NCBI GenBank assembly: GCA_016936575.1 | Contig: JAFGXQ010000172.1 | Location: 36,078 to 100,077, forward strand | Reading direction: 5' to 3' | DNA from: Deltaproteobacteria bacterium | Lineage (GTDB): Bacteria; Myxococcota_A; Polyangia; JAAYKL01 | Length of the DNA stretch: 64,000 bases | In this document: positions 37,731-45,739 of the stretch, piece by piece | Numbering within the stretch: the first letter of the stretch is position 1 | How the letters are laid out: every line of letters starts with the position of its first letter | Position numbers and translations under genes: made by a program | Notes under the pieces: generated by a model | Seen by the model: only the letters and a program-made list of their open reading frames with translations | The model's database searches: none | What the model was told of the DNA's origin: nothing

Positions 37731-38567
37731 ATGAGCGAGCTACAGATTGAAATTCGAATCGACCGACACACCGAGGCTATGTATCGATTTTCCTCATTCC
37801 CGGTAAAAATCGGACGTGATCAGCGCAACGATCTGTCCATCTGTCATAGCGCGATTGCCAGACAACTCTGTACTGCATGGATTGAATCCAACAAACTTAT
37901 TCGACTGGAGGAATGTCCCGACTTGACCAATCCGATTACCGAACACGGAAAGCCGATCATCGGCGGACTCAGTAAACAGCAAATACATGCATCCGTTGGA
38001 CCGGTTGAGTTGATCTTTTCCATTCCTCACACCGGGAAACACCGTAATAAACCAACGCACCGCCGGTTGTTCATCATCGCAGCAGTAGCATTTGCAGCTG
38101 CTGCGGTCATGTTGTTCGCCGGCGTATTTTTTCAAAACCTCAACCCGAAATCCTCGTTATCGAGTATTCAATTTCCTCTCGAAATCCGGTTTCAAATCGA
38201 CAACGAGGCAGCCGCTGCAGCCTCACAAATCGAAATGCTGAAGCAACATGCAACCGCATGTTACTACCGTCTCCCCATGAATATTCACAACCGCCGAAAC
38301 GCCATCGAACAGTTGTTGCGCGTCAGACAAATCGAAATCCGTTCAGGGATATTCAATGATAACACACAAAAGCAAATCCAAACTTGGCGGCGCACGTTTA
38401 ACCGTGCATATCGCGCGGAAGTGGCCGCCTTTATTACGGCTCAGAAATGCATGGACAGCGAACAGATAAAAGAGAGTGCTAAAAATCTCAAGGCTTACCT
38501 GGCTCGCCAGTCTCCTGCTATCTGCCGACAACTCACCTTATACGAACAGGAAGGAAATTCTCCATGA
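37731..38567 (+). CDS. FHA-like membrane protein (first gene of ATPase unit)
   Basis: 278 residues. The N-terminal ~100 residues look like an FHA domain (YRFSSFPVKIGRDQRNDLSI), with the Gly-Arg core but with a Leu where the conserved Ser-x-x-His histidine is expected (AIARQLCTAW), so phosphothreonine binding is doubtful. A membrane helix follows (LFIIAAVAFAAAAVMLFAGVFF) and then a helical periplasmic part. The ATG at 37731 follows AAGGAG; the track start (37638) runs into a poly-Phe stretch. Its stop overlaps the next start (ATGA). Together with the CpaF-type ATPase this recalls FHA-TadA pairings of deltaproteobacteria. Confidence 0.75.
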   Translation: MSELQIEIRIDRHTEAMYRFSSFPVKIGRDQRNDLSICHSAIARQLCTAWIESNKLIRLEECPDLTNPITEHGKPIIGGLSKQQIHASVGPVELIFSIPHTGKHRNKPTHRRLFIIAAVAFAAAAVMLFAGVFFQNLNPKSSLSSIQFPLEIRFQIDNEAAAAASQIEMLKQHATACYYRLPMNIHNRRNAIEQLLRVRQIEIRSGIFNDNTQKQIQTWRRTFNRAYRAEVAAFITAQKCMDSEQIKESAKNLKAYLARQSPAICRQLTLYEQEGNSP

Positions 38568-38938
38568 ATGCATTACGATTAAGCATGTTTTTCTTCATCA
38601 TGTCTGCGCAGGCGTGTTCCGGCTCCCAGTTGCCGCAATCGTCCAAAAATGCTTCGTTGCGACAAACCGCTTTGGTGTTCAAAAACGCGGGTGACCACAT
38701 CAACGCAAGCTACTATCTGGAAGCCGCCGTCGTTGAAACAGATCAACCGGACATGGCGTTGTATCAGTTGTTGGTGGAGGAGCAAATTCTCGCCGGTCGG
38801 CTACTGGCTGCACGCGATTCGCTCAAACAGCTGGAAGAAAAGTTCCCGCCGCACCCGTCCATCCAAAATCTTCGAAAGATACTTGAAGCGCTGGTCGGTT
38901 ATCCCTCTGACCGCGCGACACAGGAGGTTTCATTATGA
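38564..38938 (+). CDS. small lipoprotein with TPR-like helices
   Basis: 124 residues. The signal ends in SAQAC, giving a lipobox-like end. The mature part is helical with two helix pairs (ALYQLLVEEQILAGRLLAARDSL, NLRKILEALVGY) that look like TPR repeats. Start and stop both overlap neighbours by four bases, so it is translationally coupled. A role as envelope pilotin for the unit is a guess. Confidence 0.7.
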   Translation: MNALRLSMFFFIMSAQACSGSQLPQSSKNASLRQTALVFKNAGDHINASYYLEAAVVETDQPDMALYQLLVEEQILAGRLLAARDSLKQLEEKFPPHPSIQNLRKILEALVGYPSDRATQEVSL

Positions 38939-39948
38939 TTCCGGGAGGAATATTCAAAGAATCGATTGAAAAATTTCTGCAACCCATTGCCCCGCTCCTT
39001 TGCGATGATACTGTGAGTGAAATCATGATCAATGGGCCAAACGACATCTGGGTGGAAAGAAAAGGTACATTACATGCGACTACACTTTCGTTCCCAAACT
39101 CTCAAGCCTTGCATTGTGCCCTAACCAATATTTCACAGTACTGCGGCAAACCAATTAATGAGGACTATCCAATACTGGAAACACATCTCCCGGACGGTTC
39201 TCGGTTGGAAGCGGTCCTTCCTCCCGTCGCCAAGAATGGCCCAACCGTGGCTATCCGTAGATTCTACAAATCCAAACTCACCATCTCCGATCTCATTACC
39301 AATGGAACCATCAGCGATGAAGCCGCCCTCTTTCTGGCACAAGCCATCTCGCAAAAGAAAAACATTGTCATATCGGGTGGAACCGGCAGCGGAAAAACAT
39401 CGCTACTATGCGCACTGTCTTCATTTTTCATGAAACGAGAACGCATTGTGGTTATTGAAGACACTCACGAACTGGATTTGCATCAACCTCACGTGGTGTA
39501 TCTGGAAAGCCGTTCTGCAGACGAACATGGGCGCGGCGCTATCCGTATCCGCGAGCTGCTTATCGCAACACTCCGCTTGCGTCCAGACCGAATACTCATC
39601 GGCGAAGTCCGCGGAGAAGAAGCGTTGGATTTAATACAGGCAATGACCAGCGGCCATTCCGGATCCATGACAACGGTGCACGCCAACACCCCTACCGACG
39701 CGCTTCGTCGATTTGAAACAATGATACTCAGCAGCCAGTCGGCCATTCCCCATCGCGCAATTTGTTCGCAAATCAACTCAGCCATTGACATTATCGTACA
39801 AATTAACCGTAGTCAGAACGGAAGACGACTGGTGAACGATATCAGCGAAGTACTCCCGCTTTCATCCTCCGGCGATTACCAGGTGCATCCTGAGTTTAAA
39901 CGTTATCTTGACGGTCCACTAAAGAAAGTAAAAAGGAGTGAATCATGA
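38935..39948 (+). CDS. CpaF/TadA-type secretion ATPase
   Basis: 337 residues, a type II/IV secretion-family ATPase of the CpaF/TadA branch. Seen: VSEIMINGPNDIWVER (N-terminal domain), Walker A GGTGSGKT at residues 148-155, IEDTHEL (Asp box), RPDRILIGEVRGEEA (Walker B), SGHSGSMTTVHANTP (His box) and a C-terminal part. Shorter than usual CpaF, lacking the N-terminal ~60-100 residues before the first conserved block. Such ATPases power pilus or secretion assembly with TadB/TadC platforms, none of which is near. It overlaps both neighbours by ATGA. Confidence 0.93.
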   Translation: MIPGGIFKESIEKFLQPIAPLLCDDTVSEIMINGPNDIWVERKGTLHATTLSFPNSQALHCALTNISQYCGKPINEDYPILETHLPDGSRLEAVLPPVAKNGPTVAIRRFYKSKLTISDLITNGTISDEAALFLAQAISQKKNIVISGGTGSGKTSLLCALSSFFMKRERIVVIEDTHELDLHQPHVVYLESRSADEHGRGAIRIRELLIATLRLRPDRILIGEVRGEEALDLIQAMTSGHSGSMTTVHANTPTDALRRFETMILSSQSAIPHRAICSQINSAIDIIVQINRSQNGRRLVNDISEVLPLSSSGDYQVHPEFKRYLDGPLKKVKRSES

Positions 39949-40556
39949 ACGAAGAATATTCCTTCGATGAAGAAGAAACACGCGTCGCGATGGTTCACCC
40001 ATCAACCGGAAAGGAAAGCCGGCCCTTATCTAAAAATCCACAATGTTCAATGGATGAGGCCACGATTGCGTGCGCCCCCCGTTTAGTCTCAAATCCATAC
40101 TCAAATAAAACAACAGAAGAATTTATTCCTCTGACACACGTACTTTCCTCTAGTGAACAAACCTGCGTGTGGAAATCAAAACCAAACCACCTCATGCAAA
40201 TGCTCCATCGGTGTCGACATGTTTCCCATCGTAAAAAAGCTGTAATTATGGTGGGCATCGCTTTATTGGTCAGTTTGCTGTTTGTTTTACCCAACGTTTT
40301 CGAATCGAAAGTCGAAAAGCCCTTGGCGCCATCAATTCATTTCGGTGAATCAGAACAAAAAAAACAGAGAAAACCGTTCTCTTCCCCAACAAAATCAGAA
40401 GGACAGCCATCACTTCACCGCGCTATTCGACTGCTTCGAGAAGGAAAACTCCAACACGCCCGGCAGGAATATGAACAGCTGTCCATTCAATATCCCGACA
40501 GTGACTCGTTTGCCATCTCCGTATCGATTTTGAATGCTCAGGAAAACCAGCTATGA
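39945..40556 (+). CDS. single-pass membrane protein with TPR-like tail
   Basis: 203 residues. The first ~95 residues are cytoplasmic, Ser/Thr-rich, with EEETRV- and EATIA-type motifs that resemble phosphoacceptor sequences bound by FHA domains (speculative). Then comes one helix (KAVIMVGIALLVSLLFVLPNVF), a basic Pro/Lys linker and a short TPR-like end (LHRAIRLLREGKLQHARQEYEQLSIQYPDSDSF). Overlaps the ATPase and the last gene by four bases. Not recognised. Confidence 0.72.
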   Translation: MNEEYSFDEEETRVAMVHPSTGKESRPLSKNPQCSMDEATIACAPRLVSNPYSNKTTEEFIPLTHVLSSSEQTCVWKSKPNHLMQMLHRCRHVSHRKKAVIMVGIALLVSLLFVLPNVFESKVEKPLAPSIHFGESEQKKQRKPFSSPTKSEGQPSLHRAIRLLREGKLQHARQEYEQLSIQYPDSDSFAISVSILNAQENQL

Positions 40557-41236
40557 AATATATCGGTGTTTTTTTAATCATTCTGTTGGTGGGGTGTACA
40601 TCCAAGCCGGTTTATAGGGAATTCGCTGTTGATGTCAATGTGGTTGATGATGAGCAAATTCCCGTGAGTTCAGCGATTGTCACTTTTTCAACCCTGGATT
40701 CAAAAAAACCCTTCCCCAAAAAACAAAGGACCGACAAAAACGGAACGGCACATTTTTCTTTCTGGGGAACTAAGGGCGAAAGTCTCAAGGCAAGTGTACA
40801 GTGCCCGAACAGATGGACTCCGGCATCAGACACACTGGTGGAACTGCGTTCACGAGCATTGACAACCATAGACGGAAAAAAAATAAAACCGGAACAAATC
40901 ACTTTTGTATGCATCCCACCCCAAAAAAAACATGTAGTGGTCGTACAAACCCGCGGTGCACATCGCTTGACGGTGAAATACAACGGTAAAAGCGCTGCCA
41001 TGACCGACGCACAAGGCATCGCTCAATTCGCTATACAGGGAGCACCGGGACAACTGATACAACTGGCGCTCGACACATCATCCCAACCACATCTTCGTCC
41101 CCAGATGCCCGTGCGCCAGCTGACGCTCCCGGCGAAACGTCGTTTTCTGATATTTGAACAAACCTTCTCAACCGTCTCGCCACCAAAAAAACGCCGAAGA
41201 AATAGTCGCCGAGTTGGGGTTCCGAAACGATTATAG
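40553..41236 (+). CDS. lipoprotein with two Ig-like/carboxypeptidase-regulatory-like repeats
   Basis: 227 residues. Signal ends in LLVGC. The mature part has two related blocks: VDVNVVDDEQIPVSSAIVTF...TDKNGTAHFSF and HRLTVKYNGKSAAMTDAQGIAQFAI, the pattern of beta-sandwich 'big' or carboxypeptidase-regulatory-like domains. A basic tail (PKKRRRNSRRVGVPKRL) ends the chain, which is unusual for a lipoprotein. It is last in the five-gene overlapping unit and converges on the Roadblock-like gene. Confidence 0.72.
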   Translation: MKYIGVFLIILLVGCTSKPVYREFAVDVNVVDDEQIPVSSAIVTFSTLDSKKPFPKKQRTDKNGTAHFSFWGTKGESLKASVQCPNRWTPASDTLVELRSRALTTIDGKKIKPEQITFVCIPPQKKHVVVVQTRGAHRLTVKYNGKSAAMTDAQGIAQFAIQGAPGQLIQLALDTSSQPHLRPQMPVRQLTLPAKRRFLIFEQTFSTVSPPKKRRRNSRRVGVPKRL

Positions 41237-41300
41237 GAACGTCATTCAAAAATATCCGACAGAGAAAAAAATACTGAACGCGTACGGCTGCGATTCTATA

Positions 41301-41705
41301 TCAGCTATTGATTTCGCGACGAATATCGCGAATCACCTCAATTAATTTTCGATAAATAAATTGATTCAGGTTTCCCGAAGACACGATCACGGATAAAAAC
41401 AAGTCGTCTCCCATACATACCGTCACGCTATCGAGATGATCGGCATGAATCTCCATCTGTTCAAGTTTTCCGAGTGAAAGAGACTGAAACGCGCGGGTCG
41501 CCGTAGACACGACCACACCAATATGCGCAGCCGCCAACCGAGTGTCAAAGGGATCAAGATACGAATGATAGTCGATGGTCTCTCCTTCGGCATCATAAAA
41601 AACCGCTGCTTTGAACCCGGGACAAACACCGTCAATATGGGAGAGAATATCAGCGAATGCGGAACGATCCGTATCTCGATGTAGCGTGCCGTCAGACTCC
41701 ATCAT
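41301..41705 (-). CDS. Roadblock/LC7-like protein
   Basis: 134 residues, soluble. Strand-helix order and the segments ADILSHIDGVCPGFKAAVFYDAEGETIDY and DDLFLSVIVSSGNLNQFIYRKLIEVI suggest a Roadblock/LC7 fold, a partner of small GTPases such as MglA in gliding bacteria. No GTPase gene is in the window. It is 14 bases after the parvulin-like gene in the tat operon direction. Assignment rests on pattern only. Confidence 0.6.
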   Translation of the reverse strand: MMESDGTLHRDTDRSAFADILSHIDGVCPGFKAAVFYDAEGETIDYHSYLDPFDTRLAAAHIGVVVSTATRAFQSLSLGKLEQMEIHADHLDSVTVCMGDDLFLSVIVSSGNLNQFIYRKLIEVIRDIRREINS

Positions 41706-41719
41706 AACGCTATAAACAT

Positions 41720-42691
41720 CTAGTGCGCAGATTCTGCGAAGTTACTGTTATTAATTTCAATGTCATAGATAAAAACATTCCCCCGATTGTAGACATCATC
41801 AATTAGCTCCGAAATATATTTCTGTCGTTCAAAACTGAATATCTCATTTTCCAGCGTCTTTCGAGCGTCAGTAAATGAGATATCGACTGCCGGCTCCTCA
41901 TTTTTTACAAATATCACATGGTATCCGAATTTGGTTTTTATCGGTTTGGATACTTTTTGTCCGGGATAATCGATCGCGAACGTTCCCTCAACAAACGGCT
42001 TGACGAACCCAGTGTTTCTCTGGTCGAAGGGAGGCAAATCCTCCACTCGAATTTTGGTACCGTCCGCACCGACCGTGGCAACCGCTTGTCGAAACGCTTT
42101 TTCAGAGTCGGCATTAGCTGCTGCAATACTCATCTCTCGGGCAATACGCTTTGCATCGTTATCGGAGTACAAACCGTCTCCCGTCATCGCAAGTGCATGA
42201 ACAACATCTCGCTGAGCGCCATGCACAAAACGAAATTTCTGCGATTCATACCTTTTTTTCAACGTTTCAAGCGGAATACTCTTTTCGGTGAATGCTTCGC
42301 CTTCTTTTTTCAAATACGCCAGCGCCAACGCCTTTTTAAATTCTGAAATAACCGTTTTATCACGAGCATATCCACGGCGACGCGCCTCTTCCTCCAGCAA
42401 ATAGAAATCGATTGCCTCTGCCAACGCTTCCTCTTTCGACAACTTCTGTTGTAATTGCTTCGCCTGAAATTCCACTGTTTCGGGGTAGATAGGAATACCG
42501 TTCACTTGTGCCAGAACCATAGAATCGTTCAGTTTTTTCGCTTTGATATGGCTATCCCATGCCTCGATATTGGTGGACACATTCGGCGCCGAATCCTCAG
42601 ATGAACATCCGATTGAAGAAGCACAGCAGACAACCCCTAAAATAATTACCGAAAATTCAGTGTGAAAATGCTTTTTAAAATGCTTTTTCAT
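41720..42691 (-). CDS. SurA/PrsA-type parvulin lipoprotein
   Basis: 323 residues. The signal ends in SSIGC. The N-terminal part is helical (VLAQVNGIPIYPETVEFQAKQLQQKLSKEEALAEAI..., a SurA_N-like domain), then a parvulin domain with the TKFGYHVIFV end-motif and a C-terminal helix. It should fold or chaperone envelope proteins. The stop and start overlap the YkuD gene by one base (ATG starts on its stop). It precedes the Roadblock-like gene. Confidence 0.85.
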   Translation of the reverse strand: MKKHFKKHFHTEFSVIILGVVCCASSIGCSSEDSAPNVSTNIEAWDSHIKAKKLNDSMVLAQVNGIPIYPETVEFQAKQLQQKLSKEEALAEAIDFYLLEEEARRRGYARDKTVISEFKKALALAYLKKEGEAFTEKSIPLETLKKRYESQKFRFVHGAQRDVVHALAMTGDGLYSDNDAKRIAREMSIAAANADSEKAFRQAVATVGADGTKIRVEDLPPFDQRNTGFVKPFVEGTFAIDYPGQKVSKPIKTKFGYHVIFVKNEEPAVDISFTDARKTLENEIFSFERQKYISELIDDVYNRGNVFIYDIEINNSNFAESAH

Positions 42692-43989
42692 TATCGAACT
42701 CGAACCATCGTTCCCTTATCATTCGCGGTTGAATACACAGACCACCATCCCGCAGGTACCGAAGGCGCCGTCCATCGATAAAACCATTCCGCGTCGGCCG
42801 GCGCCATATTCACGCAGCCGTGGCTTTTTCTGTTTCCAAATTTATTATGCCAGTAAACCGCATGCAACGCATAATTTTCATGAAAAAACTGTGTCCACGG
42901 CACATCCTGCAAGGAATACAGTTTCCGTTCTTCCGTCGGCTCAATCACCTCGGAGTCCGAATCCAACTCTTCTTCCTCATCAGTGTTGTCCATGGCAATC
43001 GCAGCCACCTTTACCCAAATACGAAATTGTCCCCTCACCGTTTTCGACGCGCCGTATCGTCCAGTAGATACCATCGTGGCGTACACCGGTTCATCCCCCA
43101 CATATGCAGTAACGATTTGCTGATTCACATCCACGTCGATCCAGCGTTCGTCATCGGCTATCCCCTCCGGCCGGGTTGCATTTGTCGTCACACGAACATC
43201 TTTTCCTGAAACCCAAAGACCATCCGACAGTTGATAAAAATGTTTCTTTTTCACGTCGACCTGCCCCTGCACCGCAAAAAAATCATATCGGCTCAGTTTT
43301 CGAACACGCTGCTCTTTTTGCTCGGCAGGCTCTTGATATGCCCATGCCTCCTGTGAGTTCACCCACCCTACCGGCCATTGCTGGTCGCGACTGACGGGCA
43401 CCCCCTGAAACGTGGAGACACGCCCGGAAACCCGCGCCGCATAGGTGGGAATCAACTTTCCTTCAGGAGTTTTAAAATACTTTTCGCCGTCGATGGATAC
43501 CCGCTTTTCCACACCGAAACCGAACCCCTTGAAAATTTCGCGCGTTTCTTCAACCCACCCATGACTCGACCACTGGTATTCAATCGCCGTTTCCTTTATG
43601 AACGCATATGGCCACGGAGTGACTGCATCGTTTTCCATCGGAGGCTGTTCGATTGCAGCGGGCGCGTCTTCAATCAGTGTGACCCCATTCCCACACACCC
43701 ACCCTTCTTCGTAAACCCGATACCACACATCTCCAGAACAACCATCTCCCTCTTTGCTTTCATAGATGGGCAGACGAGAACCTTTTACAGCCATTCCGCG
43801 CAACTTGTATTTTCCAGAAGGTCCTCGCTTAATCGCCACCCGATGACGCTCTACCAGCAACGAGCCGCCTGAATGCGCCGAAGTGGATGCTCGTTTCGAC
43901 TGTGCCTGTAATGTCCCGGAAGCCATTAACCCAAGCGCTCCAAACATCAACATCGCCGCAATACCTATTGTAATTCTGCGTGTACCCAT
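42691..43989 (-). CDS. L,D-transpeptidase (YkuD domain)
   Basis: About 432 residues. Signal peptide (GIAAMLMFGALGLMASGTLQA), then ~250 residues that include an SH3-like part (YKLRGMAVKGSRLPIYES) and a C-terminal YkuD domain: WIDVDVNQQIVTAYVGDEPVYATMVSTG, HAVYWHNKFGNRKSHGCVNM with the catalytic His-x14-SHGC motif. It cross-links peptidoglycan or anchors proteins. The ATG at 43989 follows AAGGAAAAGGGA. It follows tatC by about 70 bases and is coupled to the parvulin lipoprotein. Confidence 0.92.
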   Translation of the reverse strand: MGTRRITIGIAAMLMFGALGLMASGTLQAQSKRASTSAHSGGSLLVERHRVAIKRGPSGKYKLRGMAVKGSRLPIYESKEGDGCSGDVWYRVYEEGWVCGNGVTLIEDAPAAIEQPPMENDAVTPWPYAFIKETAIEYQWSSHGWVEETREIFKGFGFGVEKRVSIDGEKYFKTPEGKLIPTYAARVSGRVSTFQGVPVSRDQQWPVGWVNSQEAWAYQEPAEQKEQRVRKLSRYDFFAVQGQVDVKKKHFYQLSDGLWVSGKDVRVTTNATRPEGIADDERWIDVDVNQQIVTAYVGDEPVYATMVSTGRYGASKTVRGQFRIWVKVAAIAMDNTDEEEELDSDSEVIEPTEERKLYSLQDVPWTQFFHENYALHAVYWHNKFGNRKSHGCVNMAPADAEWFYRWTAPSVPAGWWSVYSTANDKGTMVRVR

Positions 43990-44058
43990 TCCCTTTTCCT
44001 TGAAAGTAGAAAATGTAAATCTGTTGGACGGTTTTCGCCAGTGAAACATTCACCCGGT

Positions 44059-45321
44059 TTATTCATCCGTCGAGCGCTTTTTCCCCAGGAAAAATACCAC
44101 CAGAATCGACAGGTAATAAAGTATCACAAGTGGCGTCGCCAGCATAATTTGTGTCACAACATCCGGCGGAGTGATAATCGCAGCGAAAGTTACCGAAAAA
44201 ACGATAAACCAGCGACCAAAGCCGATCAACTGCCGATAGTCGACAATACCGGCATATGCCAGAAAGAAAATCAGTACCGGCAGTTCAAATACCAGGCCGA
44301 ATGCCAGCAACAACTTGATGGCGAAATCCAGATAATCCTTCACCATCAACACAGGCGCCAGCTTCTGTGCTGCCGCATGTACCACTGTCACTCTGTACAC
44401 CGACGGATGCGATGTCGCCTTGCGGTCAAACGCCTTGTAGGTGGTGATTCCGTTTTCAGAAGCGGAAACAATCATTTCCAGATTAATAGGGCGCTCATCT
44501 TTGAAAACCCGAATGGATGAAGGCGCTTCCCCACAGCGTTTTGAATCAAACCGATATATCAGTTGCACCCCCTTGGGCTCCGAAACACCGCGAAGCCTAC
44601 CGCAGTTTTCCCCCACCAGCTTTGCCTCCACCCACTGATATGCAGCGAACAACTTTGCCCATTTGTCTTTCTGTTCTGAACGCTTGGGCGATTTGACGGT
44701 TCCAGCGGATTTCCGGTTCATTTTTTTGTCAGGCGTGCGTTCCGACTTTTCGGCCGATTTCGTCTTACTCCCGGTATCCGCAGACGTTGTTCCGTCATTG
44801 CGATCCGCAGAAGCCTGCAATACTGCAAGGGGCTGGGTTTCCAAATGTTCGACTGTCCCACCGCTTGAAAACTGTAAAAAAAACGAAAAACCGATTGGAA
44901 ACACATAGGTATACGCACCAGCCGCACCCACAATAAACAGTGCCGAAGAAATAATCACAAATGGAAACGCGATTTTCTTTTCTTTCTTGTAAAGCCCCGG
45001 CGAAATAAAACGCCACAGATGATAAAAAATCACCGGAGAAGCGAAAAAAACGCCACCGATGGCTGAAATCTTGAGATAGGCCACAAACGGTTCCATCAAA
45101 CTTTTAAAACTCAACGGGGAAGGCGCCGGCAACCCGGGGACGCTCTTCCAGGCGGTATACAGCGGGGCTTCCAGAAACTGACGCAATTCCTCCCGAAAAA
45201 ACCAGCAGATGAAAATTCCGACCACCACCGCGAGGATGCATTTAATCAATCGCTGACGCAGCTCTTCAAGATGCTCCAAAAACGTCATGGTCTCCTGAGG
45301 CTCTTGTTCGTGCTCGCTCAC
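44059..45321 (-). CDS. tatC: TatC translocase subunit with large periplasmic insertion
   Basis: 420 residues against about 250 for usual TatC. The conserved parts are all present: FLEHLEELRQRL, FFASPVIFYHLWRFISPGL, helix 3 to ~residue 150, then TM4-6 (VKDYLDFAIKLLLAFGLVFELPV, GRWFIVFSVTFAAIITPPDV). Between helices 3 and 4, the second periplasmic loop, about 170 residues are inserted (~155-325). The first part is Ser/Lys/Asp rich and the second a folded-looking module with two Cys (240 and 263). TatC recognises twin-arginine signal peptides. GTG start at 45321 with AAGGGA, three bases after the tatB stop. Confidence 0.95.
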   Translation of the reverse strand: MSEHEQEPQETMTFLEHLEELRQRLIKCILAVVVGIFICWFFREELRQFLEAPLYTAWKSVPGLPAPSPLSFKSLMEPFVAYLKISAIGGVFFASPVIFYHLWRFISPGLYKKEKKIAFPFVIISSALFIVGAAGAYTYVFPIGFSFFLQFSSGGTVEHLETQPLAVLQASADRNDGTTSADTGSKTKSAEKSERTPDKKMNRKSAGTVKSPKRSEQKDKWAKLFAAYQWVEAKLVGENCGRLRGVSEPKGVQLIYRFDSKRCGEAPSSIRVFKDERPINLEMIVSASENGITTYKAFDRKATSHPSVYRVTVVHAAAQKLAPVLMVKDYLDFAIKLLLAFGLVFELPVLIFFLAYAGIVDYRQLIGFGRWFIVFSVTFAAIITPPDVVTQIMLATPLVILYYLSILVVFFLGKKRSTDE

Positions 45322-45323
45322 AA

Positions 45324-45698
45324 CTATCCCTTCATCTCTTTTTTCACGTCGTTCATACCTTGGGCAACGTCATCAGAGACCGCTGTCAAATCTTTCTGAA
45401 CACCCGATTTCACATCTCCGATGTCATCCTGAAGTGCCTTGTATTCTTCATCGAGGGCTCGAGCTTCGGCGTACACAGACTCGGCCTTGGCCATCATTTC
45501 ATCGGTGATTTCAGACTTCACCTGATTCAACTCCGCCACTTCCGCATCGATCTGATTTCGTAAATCCCGACTGGCCGCCTTCAGCTGCACCACTACGTAG
45601 GCAATTTTACTGAACAGCTCCGGCAGTTTCTGCGGCCCCACAAACAACAACAGGATCAGTGCGATAACAATGAACTCCGTCCAGCCGATACCCGTCAC
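45324..45698 (-). CDS. tatB: TatB-type translocase subunit
   Basis: 124 residues. GIGWTEFIVIALILLLFVGPQKLPEL is the TatA/B membrane helix and hinge. The acidic amphipathic helix and the long following coiled region match TatB more than TatA. It is two bases from tatC on the minus strand. No separate TatA lies in this window; one may exist elsewhere, or this protein may serve both roles. Confidence 0.9.
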   Translation of the reverse strand: MTGIGWTEFIVIALILLLFVGPQKLPELFSKIAYVVVQLKAASRDLRNQIDAEVAELNQVKSEITDEMMAKAESVYAEARALDEEYKALQDDIGDVKSGVQKDLTAVSDDVAQGMNDVKKEMKG

Positions 45699-45739
45699 TT
45701 GTTTTCTCCTTGAACCAAAAAATGCCTGGAATTCCCTGC

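Noticed and set aside
41154-41345. 63-codon plus-strand ORF
   Set aside because: It overlaps the end of the lipoprotein gene in another frame and the convergent Roadblock-like gene, with no ribosome site or domain.
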